From: Sulfurospirillum oryzae
GTDB taxonomy: Bacteria > Campylobacterota > Campylobacteria > Campylobacterales > Sulfurospirillaceae
DNA length: 64,000 bases
Direction: 5' to 3'
Assembly: GCF_025770725.1 (NCBI RefSeq)
Contig: NZ_JANZKZ010000002.1
Coordinates: 186,001 to 250,000, forward strand
The position numbers and the translations under genes are program-made. The first letter of the stretch is position 1. Every line of letters begins with the position of its first letter. Positions 1-7,363 of this stretch are shown here, piece after piece. The notes beneath the pieces were generated by a model. It was given only the letters and a program-made list of their open reading frames with translations, made no database searches and had not been told where the DNA came from.

Positions 1-184
1 CTGCAATGTAAAGGCTGTAGAAGCGGTATCCAATCAAATAGACACATACTGATGCTGTTAATACCCACATGGCATTAATCGATTCACCCCGATTTAATGC
101 AATATAACCAAATGCAAAAGCACCCAAAATGGCTACAAATAACCAAGCTATCTTCGTTGAAGAGCTTGTACTGTTTGTCGACAT
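1..184 (-). CDS. cstA: Carbon starvation protein CstA, N-terminal part (cut by window edge)
   Basis: The first 61 codons of a minus-strand gene running off the window start. The reverse-strand ATG at 184-182 is preceded by a strong Shine-Dalgarno (GGAGGT). The peptide has one hydrophobic segment, then GYIALNRGE, INAMWV and YRFYSLYIA, which match the well-conserved start of CstA-family peptide/pyruvate transporters. CstA proteins are large multi-span inner-membrane proteins that import peptides or pyruvate during carbon limitation. Only the first two membrane segments are visible, so completeness cannot be judged. The family assignment rests on these conserved N-terminal motifs. Confidence 0.85.
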   Translation of the reverse strand, partial: MSTNSTSSSTKIAWLFVAILGAFAFGYIALNRGESINAMWVLTASVCVYLIGYRFYSLYIA

Positions 185-524
185 ATTTTACCTCCGTATA
201 AAATTTGCAATCGTAGAGCATGAAACGTCAAAAAAATTGACATTGCTAAAGCATCTGCTAAATCAAATGCCATAACAACGGTTGAAGGTAGCATATATTT
301 TTTTAGATTAGGTTTAATTATTCTTTTCTTTTAAAAAAATAACACTTAATGTTTCAAAAAGTGTTTTAACTTTTCTTATCTGAAAAATTTGATGTTTATT
401 CTGATCTAAAACATCTATTTAAGAGTTCTCTTTTTAAGATTTTGCAAATACTCATTAAAGACAGGATGGTATACGGAACGATTCTTGTATATGCTTATAA
501 AAGCTCAATTAAAAGAGGTTCATA
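185..524. other. Divergent intergenic region between cstA and the aldo/keto reductase
   Basis: 340 bases without a gene between two diverging genes. It is A+T-rich. It contains two inverted repeats (341-365 and 391-415, described separately) and a -10-like TATAAA at 496-501 before the plus-strand gene. No small open reading frame with a credible ribosome binding site was seen. Confidence 0.6.
341..415. promoter_or_regulatory. Two inverted repeats with equal geometry, possible operators
   Basis: AACACTT (341-347) pairs with AAGTGTT (359-365), and GATGTTT (391-397) pairs with AAACATC (409-415). Both have 7-base arms and an 11-base spacer, and their centres are 50 bases apart. The arms differ in sequence. 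They lie between divergent promoters, so binding sites for regulators of cstA or the aldo/keto reductase are possible. In this A+T-rich DNA, chance is not excluded. Confidence 0.35.
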
Positions 525-1652
525 ATGCGTTTTACTCATGCAACACCTGAAGCAACTTATGGTTTTGCCAAACGTTTTTCACATTATAAAGACTTTTATG
601 CAAGGCATAATGGGCTTATCTTCTCCAAGCTTGGTTTTGGAACCTTCAAAAAAGAGCCTTACAAAGAAGAAAATTATACATTTGACTATAAAGATGCCTT
701 AAAGAGTGCCATACAAGGCGGTGTGAATGTCATTGACACTGCCATAAACTACCGTTATCAACAAAGTGAACGTGAGATCGGCGAAGTGCTAGAAGAACTT
801 TTTGACAAGGGTGATGTAAAGCGCGAAGAGTTGATCATCTGTTCCAAAGGTGGCTTTGTCCCACTTGATTTTCCTTTTCCTGAAAATCCTTATGCGTGGA
901 TTCATGAGCATATTATTCAAAAAGGTTTGGCAAGTCCTGAAGAGATCGAGCTTGATCAACATTGTATGAGTCCTGCTTTTTTACAAGACTCGTTGGAACG
1001 CTCTTTAAAAAACTTACATGTAAAGTGTTTGGATATCTACTTTTTGCACAATCCAGAGACCCAACTGACTAAAATAGGCTACGACCAGTTTCTCAAAAAG
1101 CTTGAAGAGATCTTTGCATGTTTTGAAACGATGGTCAGTGAGGGAAAAATCAAAGCGTATGGTTTAGCGGTTTGGAACGCTTTTACTTATGAAGAAGGCA
1201 ATAGCGAGTACATTCGCCTTGAAGATGTCTACGATGTCGCTTGTCGTGTAGGCGGCGCTAATCATCATTTTAAGTACATCCAGCTTCCTTTTAACATTGC
1301 TAAAACCCATGCATACAGTGTACCAAACCAAAAGATGCGCGATGGCAACTACTACACACCTCTGCAGGTAGCGCACAAGCTAGGGCTTGGTGTGATGAGT
1401 AGCACGTCATTGTTGCAGATGCACCTTTTTCAAAAACCTTTTAAGCCTGAAATCGGTTTTCTTTTGGATTCCAAGATGGAGCTGCAAAGCGATGTTCAGC
1501 TTGCCCTTCAGTTTGTACGCTCAACTAGGGGTATTGTAACTTCGTTGTTTAGTTCAAGTAAAAGTGAACATGTAAGGAGCAATCTAGGCATTGCTACGAT
1601 AAATGCCACCAACAGTGCCAAATACAATCTTCTATACAAAGTGGAGCGATAA
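525..1652 (+). CDS. Aldo/keto reductase
   Basis: A 375-residue NAD(P)H-dependent oxidoreductase of the aldo/keto reductase superfamily. The family tetrad is visible: D71 and Y76 (DTAINYRY), K108 (ICSKGG) and H175 (FLHNPE). The start follows AAGAGG at a normal distance. It is longer than typical members (about 320 residues), with an extended N-terminus. The stop codon is one base before the start of the flavoprotein gene, so the two are probably co-transcribed and lead into nifT-nifA. The substrate cannot be deduced. Codons for LHVK at about 165-168 are an instance of the TTACATGTAA palindrome. Confidence 0.85.
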   Translation: MRFTHATPEATYGFAKRFSHYKDFYARHNGLIFSKLGFGTFKKEPYKEENYTFDYKDALKSAIQGGVNVIDTAINYRYQQSEREIGEVLEELFDKGDVKREELIICSKGGFVPLDFPFPENPYAWIHEHIIQKGLASPEEIELDQHCMSPAFLQDSLERSLKNLHVKCLDIYFLHNPETQLTKIGYDQFLKKLEEIFACFETMVSEGKIKAYGLAVWNAFTYEEGNSEYIRLEDVYDVACRVGGANHHFKYIQLPFNIAKTHAYSVPNQKMRDGNYYTPLQVAHKLGLGVMSSTSLLQMHLFQKPFKPEIGFLLDSKMELQSDVQLALQFVRSTRGIVTSLFSSSKSEHVRSNLGIATINATNSAKYNLLYKVER

Positions 1653-1653
1653 T

Positions 1654-3291
1654 ATGACGTACGATGTAATTGTAATAGGCTCAGGCATCGCAGGTCTCAT
1701 GGCGGCGATCGAGGCAAAGAGTGAACACAACAGTGTTGCTATCATCACTAAAAGCAATATTTTTAAATCCAACAGTTCGGTTGCGAGTGGGGGTATCAAT
1801 GCTGTTTTAGATGAAAATGATGAAGCTGAAATTCAAAAACACATTGACGATACGATGAAAAGCTCGAAAGATCTTGGCGATAGTAAGGCTATTAGTTATC
1901 TTTGCCATCAAGCACCGTTGATTATTAAAAAACTTGTTAAGTATGGTGTTGCGTTTGATCGTGATGAAAATGGCAAGATACTGCAGAGAAGTTTTGGTGG
2001 CGGTAGCTCGAAACGTACTTGTTTTGTGGGCGATAGCACGGGGTCAGCCATCACTCAAGCATTGATTAAAAAAGCAAAATTGGTAGGTGTTGAGTTTTTA
2101 GTCAATCACTTTGTGATGGACATCACTAAGATTGAAGAGTATGTGAGTGGTGTGGTTGCACTTAAAAAATTAGACTCAACAGTAACCGTTTATCCTGCAA
2201 AAGCAGTGGTGTTTGCAGGCGGTGGGTATGCGGGAATTTACAGGGGTTTTAGCACCAATGCCCAAGACTGCACAGGAGATCTTTTAAGCGTAGCGCTTCG
2301 TGCTGGTTTAAGTCTTAAAGATATGGAATTTGTGCAGTTTCACCCCACAGGTTTTGCTAAAACAAGCTACCTCGTCTCTGAGGCAGCAAGGGGAGAGGGT
2401 GGACATCTAGTCAACTCTGATGGAGAACGTTTTGTCAATGAACTAGGCACTCGCGATGTCCTTGCACGTGCCATTTTTGAACAGATGAGAGCGGGAAAAA
2501 AAGTCTATCTTGACATGCGTCATATCCCCAAAGACGTCCTAGAGACACGTATTCCTTCGTTGTATAAAAGTGCTTATAACCAAGTAGGCATTGATCTATC
2601 AGATGAGCTTTTAGAGATCAAACCTGTGGCACATTACAGTATGGGAGGTATTGCCTCTTCGATGACAAAAAGTGAAATTAAAGGGCTTTTTATCTGCGGA
2701 GAGAGCGCAGCTCTTGGTGTTCATGGCGCTAATCGTTTGGGTGGAAATTCGCTTTTAGAAGGCGCCGTTTTTGGAGAACTCGCAGGGAAAAAAGCGAGAA
2801 AGTATGCTTTTAATAAAGAGTTTTTACCCATTGATTATAACGTGGTGATTAAAAATATGAATTTGGTACAGCGCATTTTTGATGGAGATTGTTCCAAGAA
2901 TTTCAATGCAATGCGCATCTCTGTGGGGAAAATAATGTTTGATAAAGCGGGCATTTTTCGTAATGAAAGCTCCTTACAAGAAGCATTTGATTACATGAAA
3001 TACCTTCGCCTTGAGTCCAATACGCTTCACTGCATCGACAAAAGCAAGCACAATAACGTTGAACTTATCTCAATTTTAGAACTTAGAAATGCGCTTGAAC
3101 TCTCTGAAGCAATCATTCTTTGTGCTATGCAAAGAAAAGAGAGCAGAGGGGCTCATTTTAGAGAAGACTTTGCCTTTACAAGTAAAGAGGGAAATCGTCA
3201 TGTTCTTATTAAAGAACTTCAAAAAGGGTTTTTTAAAGTGCATTACGAAGAGAGTGGATTGACCAAGTGGCTCAAGAAAATTTTAACATAA
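1654..3291 (+). CDS. FAD-dependent fumarate reductase/L-aspartate oxidase family flavoprotein
   Basis: 545 residues, soluble. It begins with a dinucleotide-binding fold (VIGSGIAGL, residues 7-15). The family substrate-site motifs are present: HPTG near residue 230, RGEGG near 247, HYSMGG near 327 and GANRLGGNSLLE further on. The HYSMGG and LGGNSLLE forms are closer to fumarate reductase/succinate dehydrogenase flavoproteins than to NadB, which usually has HYTCGG and LASNSLLE. A NadB annotation is therefore possible but less well supported. The ATG at 1654 follows GGAG at a short distance. An in-frame upstream start lies inside the preceding gene and was rejected. Position just before nifT suggests a role in nitrogen fixation or redox supply. 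Confidence 0.75.
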   Translation: MTYDVIVIGSGIAGLMAAIEAKSEHNSVAIITKSNIFKSNSSVASGGINAVLDENDEAEIQKHIDDTMKSSKDLGDSKAISYLCHQAPLIIKKLVKYGVAFDRDENGKILQRSFGGGSSKRTCFVGDSTGSAITQALIKKAKLVGVEFLVNHFVMDITKIEEYVSGVVALKKLDSTVTVYPAKAVVFAGGGYAGIYRGFSTNAQDCTGDLLSVALRAGLSLKDMEFVQFHPTGFAKTSYLVSEAARGEGGHLVNSDGERFVNELGTRDVLARAIFEQMRAGKKVYLDMRHIPKDVLETRIPSLYKSAYNQVGIDLSDELLEIKPVAHYSMGGIASSMTKSEIKGLFICGESAALGVHGANRLGGNSLLEGAVFGELAGKKARKYAFNKEFLPIDYNVVIKNMNLVQRIFDGDCSKNFNAMRISVGKIMFDKAGIFRNESSLQEAFDYMKYLRLESNTLHCIDKSKHNNVELISILELRNALELSEAIILCAMQRKESRGAHFREDFAFTSKEGNRHVLIKELQKGFFKVHYEESGLTKWLKKILT

Positions 3292-3301
3292 GGAAAAGGC
3301 A

Positions 3302-3511
3302 ATGGCAAAAGTAATGCTTCGAGAAGAAAATGGAGAAATTTGTTTTTATATCGCTAAAAAAGACATGGAAGAGACTATCACTGAAATTGAGTTTAACAGT
3401 GAAGAGAAGTGGGGCGGTGAAGTAGTGCTGAGTAATGGTGAGACATGGTGGATTCAACCAAATCCTAAAAAACTCCCTAAAGAAGAGGTCTGCAAGAAGT
3501 TGTCTGATTAA
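3302..3511 (+). CDS. nifT: NifT/FixU family protein
   Basis: A 69-residue protein beginning MAKVMLRE, with a KKDMEE segment and the family signature EKWGGEVVLSNGETWWI. It matches NifT/FixU, a small conserved protein of nitrogen-fixation clusters whose exact role is unknown. The start at 3302 follows AAGGAAAAGG. It is 10 bases after the flavoprotein gene and upstream of nifA. nifHDK are not in the window, so this is a detached part of the nif regulon or one edge of a larger cluster. Confidence 0.88.
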   Translation: MAKVMLREENGEICFYIAKKDMEETITEIEFNSEEKWGGEVVLSNGETWWIQPNPKKLPKEEVCKKLSD

Positions 3512-3528
3512 AATATAAACATAAATAC

Positions 3529-3559
3529 TGGACGTTAAGTGTCCATCTTTAACTATAAT
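3529..3559 (+). promoter_or_regulatory. Candidate nifA promoter with inverted repeat
   Basis: TGGAC (3529-3533) and GTCCA (3541-3545) form an inverted repeat with a 7-base spacer. A perfect -10 hexamer TATAAT follows at 3554-3559, and the nifA start is at 3591. The inverted repeat sits where a -35 element would be, so a regulator bound there could control nifA. This is inferred from position only. Confidence 0.45.
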
Positions 3560-3590
3560 ATTTTAATCAGATTGAGAAAAGGAGTGAAAA

Positions 3591-4988
3591 ATGGTTCCAT
3601 TTGAAGCTAAGTGTGGGGATTGCCTTACCACTAGAGAACTTATGACACTCTACGAGACAGCAACAGTCGTTTCTAACTCGTTAGATTTAGTCGCTTCACT
3701 CGAAAAAGCATTACAGATTTTAAAAAATAGATTGCATTTAGAAAAATGTGTCATACATACGCTGAGTGAAGAAAATCTTTTAACGGTTTACGCCTGTATT
3801 GATTTTAGCAAGCACCAAAAAGAGCTTGCGACTTATAAGTTAGGTGAGGGTGTGACAGGCTTTGCAGCGGAAAGCAAAGAACCTGTTGTGATTGAAAATT
3901 TACATAACGATATGATGTTTCTAAACAAATCAGGTAATCGTGACCAAAATGCACTCTCTTACATCGCGGTTCCTATGTTGGTTGATCAAGAAGTCATTGG
4001 TGTTTTGGGGGCAAGTATCACTAAAACAACAGCGATTGATTTTGAAAGTACGATTCGTGTTTTGACTATTTTAAGCTCTATTTTTGCACAGTCTATCAGG
4101 TCGCATGACATCAATCTCAAAGAAAAAGAGCGCCTTAAAGAGCTCAAACTTTACTATAAAATGGAGTGGGACTCAAAAGTGCACAATTTTGGTGATATTA
4201 TCGGTGAGAGCCCAAAAATGAAGAGTGTTTATAACGTTGTTGAGCGTATTGCTGAAAGCAATGTGACGGTTTTAGTACGGGGTGAAACAGGAACGGGAAA
4301 AGAGCTTGTAGCCGCAGCGATTCATAAGCGCTCAAAGCGTCGTGAAGAGCCATTTGTTAAACTGAACTGTGCTGCCATTACCGATACACTCATTGAAAGT
4401 GAACTTTTTGGGCATGAAAAAGGGGCGTTTACCGATGCCAAAGAGGCACGCAAAGGACGCTTTGAACTTGCCGATGGTGGAACACTCTTTTTGGATGAAA
4501 TCGGCGATATCTCATCCTCTGCCCAAGTCAAGCTTTTGCGCGTTTTACAAGAGCGGGAGTTTGAGCGTGTAGGTGGAAGCAAGACCATCAAGGTCAATGT
4601 CAGGCTGGTTGCCGCAACGAATAGAAACCTTGAAGAAATGGTGAAAAACGGCACGTTTAGAGAAGATCTTTACTACCGTCTTAACGTCATTCCCATAGAT
4701 TTACCTCCACTTCGTGAACGTGGTAATGACATTGCGCTTTTGGTCAATTTCTTTTTGCAAAAATCAATGAACAATCATAAAAAAAGAGTCATCATTACCG
4801 ATGAAGCAATGGATATACTCTGCCAATACACATGGCCTGGCAATGTTCGTGAGCTTGAAAATACGGTTGAGCGTATCGTGCTTATGGGTAATGAATATGG
4901 CATTAGTGCCGACGAAATGTTACTTTTACTTCCAGCCTTTAACCAAAAATTAATGTGTCAAAGAAGGATCATGAGTGAAGAAGAGTGA
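3591..4988 (+). CDS. nifA: NifA-like sigma-54 activator lacking the C-terminal DNA-binding domain
   Basis: 465 residues. An N-terminal GAF sensor domain spans about 20-170, with a CxxC pair (C8, C11). A sigma-54-interacting AAA+ domain spans about 200-435: Walker A GETGTGKE (231-238), Walker B LFLDEI (299-304), and GNVRELEN (417-424). The sigma-54 contact loop reads GAFTDA (278-283) instead of the usual GAFTGA. After about residue 440 only 25 residues remain and no Fis-type helix-turn-helix is present. The next gene overlaps the 3' end by 14 bases, leaving no room for a frameshifted domain. Context with nifT supports NifA. How it finds its promoters is unclear. Confidence 0.8.
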   Translation: MVPFEAKCGDCLTTRELMTLYETATVVSNSLDLVASLEKALQILKNRLHLEKCVIHTLSEENLLTVYACIDFSKHQKELATYKLGEGVTGFAAESKEPVVIENLHNDMMFLNKSGNRDQNALSYIAVPMLVDQEVIGVLGASITKTTAIDFESTIRVLTILSSIFAQSIRSHDINLKEKERLKELKLYYKMEWDSKVHNFGDIIGESPKMKSVYNVVERIAESNVTVLVRGETGTGKELVAAAIHKRSKRREEPFVKLNCAAITDTLIESELFGHEKGAFTDAKEARKGRFELADGGTLFLDEIGDISSSAQVKLLRVLQEREFERVGGSKTIKVNVRLVAATNRNLEEMVKNGTFREDLYYRLNVIPIDLPPLRERGNDIALLVNFFLQKSMNNHKKRVIITDEAMDILCQYTWPGNVRELENTVERIVLMGNEYGISADEMLLLLPAFNQKLMCQRRIMSEEE

Positions 4989-5802
4989 ATTAGAAGCACG
5001 CATTAAAGAAGGTAGTTTAATTCCTTTTCTAGGGATGGGTGTCTTTAAAGAGACCAAAACAGAAGAGGGGGAGCAACTTCCATTTGATAGCGACTCGATG
5101 ATTTTGCGTCTTAATGGCGGAAGGGCGATGTCGCCTCGCTTGATGTATGAATACTCGCGTGCGGCGATGAGCCTAGAACAGCGCAAAGGGCGACCTTTTA
5201 TTGAGCAGATGACACATCATATCTTTACAGCAAAACCTTACCCAATTCCTGAAGTGTACGTGTGGCTTAAAACCTTGATGCCACACTATGTGGTCGATCT
5301 TAACCTTGATGATTCACTTCTTAAGCTTTACGCGGATGTTGATCACTTTTTGATTACAGGGGTGAGCCGCATTATGGCTGGGTATGATCGTTTTATTGTT
5401 TACATGTACACTTCTTCCACTAAAGCGTATCATCGCGTTGAAAAAGAGATGTTAAATCCCATGATTCCCATTCTTTTCAAACCCTTAGGATGCACTGTTC
5501 CTGAAAAAAGCTTTATTATTAGCGATGCTGACTTTGTCGATTGGTTGACTGAAGCGATGGGCGGTTACGCACTTCCACCGTTTCTCAAAACCTTTAAAAA
5601 TGAAAAAAGCTACCTTTTTTTAGGGATTGATTTTGATCGCGATACGTATCGTATGGTGGCAAATGAAGTCACACTTGGCTTGGATGGTGGCTATTTAGTG
5701 AATGATAAAAAAGAGATGAGTAAAAAAGAGGAGAAGTTTCTAACGTCTCATAAAATTGAAAAGTTAGAAACTTCATTAGAAAGTTTTTTAAAGGGTGCCT
5801 AA
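4975..5802 (+). CDS. SIR2-like domain protein, probably catalytically degenerate
   Basis: 275 residues. It starts at GTG 4975, 14 bases inside nifA and downstream of AAGGA, suggesting translational coupling. The layout resembles SIR2-like folds: PFLGMGVF (17-24) where the NAD-binding GAGxS motif would be, LNLDD (109-113) where TNxD would be, KPLG (169-172) where the catalytic-histidine HG motif would be, and YLFLGIDFDRD (213-223) like the closing fiGysl.D motif. The Ser, Asn and His expected of an active NAD hydrolase or deacylase are missing. I infer a binding or regulatory protein coupled to NifA. The relation to SIR2 is by hand alignment and moderately sure. Confidence 0.6.
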   Translation: MKKSELEARIKEGSLIPFLGMGVFKETKTEEGEQLPFDSDSMILRLNGGRAMSPRLMYEYSRAAMSLEQRKGRPFIEQMTHHIFTAKPYPIPEVYVWLKTLMPHYVVDLNLDDSLLKLYADVDHFLITGVSRIMAGYDRFIVYMYTSSTKAYHRVEKEMLNPMIPILFKPLGCTVPEKSFIISDADFVDWLTEAMGGYALPPFLKTFKNEKSYLFLGIDFDRDTYRMVANEVTLGLDGGYLVNDKKEMSKKEEKFLTSHKIEKLETSLESFLKGA

Positions 5803-5824
5803 TTTTAGGCAGCCTTGATATCTG

Positions 5825-6217
5825 TTATTCTTCGACAGTCACTTCGACAGGTTCGCTTTCCCAAACACCGTGTTTTGTGCAGTAGCTTTGCGCAACAAGC
5901 GTTAGTTTTTTACCGCTTGGAACGATGCTAAACGTAACTTCTGCTTGTCCTTTTTTGTCTTGTCCTCCAAGAGTTCCTGAAATAAAATCAGCACGTGCTA
6001 AAAGCACATCTGCATTATAAAGTTGTACATTTGCGATGTAGTGATCAAAATCATCAGGGTGTGTATAGGCATTGCCAACTTTTACGGTAATTTTAAAAGG
6101 TGCATTTTGTTTAGCAGTGCTAGCACAGGTAATGAACGGAGAGTGTCTATCAATATAATCTTTTCGTGCTTCTCTCTCAACAGTATCGATGTCAACGTAA
6201 CGATTGATTTTTGGCAT
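5825..6217 (-). CDS. Superoxide reductase (neelaredoxin/desulfoferrodoxin family)
   Basis: 130 residues, class II type with a single iron centre. The ligands are all visible: H25 (RHSPF), H53 and H59 (THPDDFDHYI), C113 and H116 (YCTKHGVW). There is no N-terminal desulforedoxin domain. The EKHxP lid motif common in this family reads DRHSP here, conserving charge but not identity. The enzyme reduces superoxide to peroxide in the cytoplasm of anaerobes and microaerophiles. It is convergent with the SIR2-like gene and may protect oxygen-sensitive enzymes such as nitrogenase. The start follows AAAAGGAG. Confidence 0.85.
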   Translation of the reverse strand: MPKINRYVDIDTVEREARKDYIDRHSPFITCASTAKQNAPFKITVKVGNAYTHPDDFDHYIANVQLYNADVLLARADFISGTLGGQDKKGQAEVTFSIVPSGKKLTLVAQSYCTKHGVWESEPVEVTVEE

Positions 6218-6235
6218 TTAGAACTCCTTTTTAAT

Positions 6236-6408
6236 AATAGATTTTTTTCATAACCCATTGAAACAAGAGTATTGCTTATAGCACATCACTTTTTAAAACT
6301 AAAAACATCGCCATAGCTTTGGCTATGACTCAATTTTGAGTTTTAAAAATTAATGCACTCTAAATAAACTCTTTATGGTTTCAAGGGTTATGAAAAAAAT
6401 CTAATAAG
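6236..6408. repeat. MITE-like imperfect inverted repeat
   Basis: About 170 bases with near-perfect terminal inverted repeats of about 24 bases: 6241-6264 pairs with 6376-6400 with a single inserted base. Further pairing continues inward (AAGAGT at 6265-6270 with ACTCTT at 6368-6373, and TTTTTAAAACT with its complement). The centre has a small hairpin CATAGC/GCTATG. TAATAA flanks both ends (6232-6237 and 6402-6407) and could be a target duplication, but the DNA is A+T-rich. No coding capacity. It could be a non-autonomous element or a large hairpin in the superoxide reductase leader. Confidence 0.5.
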
Positions 6409-6483
6409 TTTTGAAATAATAATAAAGTCTCACACAAACATCTCTTAAGAAAGGGATAAAATAAGTCTTATTTAGAATGATTT

Positions 6484-6505
6484 AAGGGTAGAGAAATCTA
6501 CCCTT
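6484..6505 (-). terminator. Hairpin after the SdhE-like gene
   Basis: A perfect 9-base stem (6484-6492 with 6497-6505) around a 4-base loop, just beyond the stop codon of the minus-strand gene at 6509. A clear T-run is missing, so terminator strength is uncertain. Confidence 0.5.
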
Positions 6506-6508
6506 GTA

Positions 6509-7354
6509 TTAGATAAGTGTAATAGCTACTTTATGTTGATCAAGACCGATGCTTTTTTTATCGGTATTGCCAAAAGCAAGAAGAAGGAGTTCCGCAAGGC
6601 TTAAAACGCTCAGTCCAATATCGCGACCTGCTGTTTTTTCAAGCTCTTTTTGGTAGAAATCAAACATTACAAAGCTTCGTGCATCGCTTACAAGAATAAA
6701 ATCTGCAGCATTGTCAAACATATCGAGCATTGCTTTAGCGCCAAGTTTTTTAGCCAGTAGAGAAGACGCGTCGTAAACCTCAAAGCCATCACTCTCATAC
6801 ATACTAGCGTGTTTAATAGATTTGAGTTTGATAAGATCAAGTAAGTCTGGTATAAACTCTGCCTTGCTGTATTTTTTAGCACGACACGCGTTTGAGCCTA
6901 AAAAGAGGGCTGCTTGAAAATTTCCAAATGGATTTTTGAGCAAAGTTGTTAGTTTTTCTCTACCCACTTCTTCTAGAAGAAGTTGCTCAAGTGAAATAAC
7001 ATTCACATCTAAATTTAACGCTAAGTTTTTTTTCTCTAAACGGCTAGCGATTTCAAATTTGAGATTATCGTCATTTAAAAGAATCTCTTTGGTATGGGCA
7101 TGGCAGATAAGAGAACTTTGTTCAAAACAGAGAATATCACGTTTTTGCTCAGCTGCTAAGGTGAGATTATATGCATAATGCTCTAAAAACTTGAGACGAT
7201 CCAAGCCCATGTATTCACTGCCAAGATCGGCTTTAGCATTTTTAAAAGAAGGTGCATCAATGTTTAAAAGGTCTATGAGTTTTCGTGCAGCTGTGATCAT
7301 TGGAGCTGTTTTTTCACGTTGGATAATGGCATCAAAAAGAAAATAGTTTTTCAT
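6509..7354 (-). CDS. SdhE/HdrB-like protein without the CCG cysteines
   Basis: 281 residues. The fold pattern follows the CCG-domain proteins HdrB/SdhE: LFLGSNACRAK (about 151-160) where the Y-G-C motif of each repeat occurs, then HASMYESDG where CCG is expected, then FILVSDARSFVMFD where CP.C is expected, ending LAELLLLAFG as in the family. Only three cysteines remain (C76, C84, C157), so the iron-sulfur site cannot form in the usual way. It lies 9 bases after the SdhB-like gene, so both are one operon. The homology is my reading of motif positions. The function is unknown. It may be a structural or regulatory relative of the methylmenaquinol:fumarate reductase MfrE/SdhE. Confidence 0.6.
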   Translation of the reverse strand: MKNYFLFDAIIQREKTAPMITAARKLIDLLNIDAPSFKNAKADLGSEYMGLDRLKFLEHYAYNLTLAAEQKRDILCFEQSSLICHAHTKEILLNDDNLKFEIASRLEKKNLALNLDVNVISLEQLLLEEVGREKLTTLLKNPFGNFQAALFLGSNACRAKKYSKAEFIPDLLDLIKLKSIKHASMYESDGFEVYDASSLLAKKLGAKAMLDMFDNAADFILVSDARSFVMFDFYQKELEKTAGRDIGLSVLSLAELLLLAFGNTDKKSIGLDQHKVAITLI

Positions 7355-7363
7355 GGTTACTCC

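Noticed and set aside
470-495. Sigma-54 promoter before the aldo/keto reductase
   Set aside because: GGAAC...TTGT resembles the -24/-12 pattern but lacks the invariant GC, and no NifA-type TGT-N10-ACA site was found upstream.
1654-3291. Annotation as L-aspartate oxidase NadB
   Set aside because: The substrate-site motifs are HYSMGG and LGGNSLLE, which are closer to fumarate reductase flavoproteins, and no nadA or nadC is adjacent. Family name kept broad.
5400-5409. A further palindrome copy in the SIR2-like gene
   Set aside because: It reads TTACATGTAC, with one mismatch, so it was not counted.
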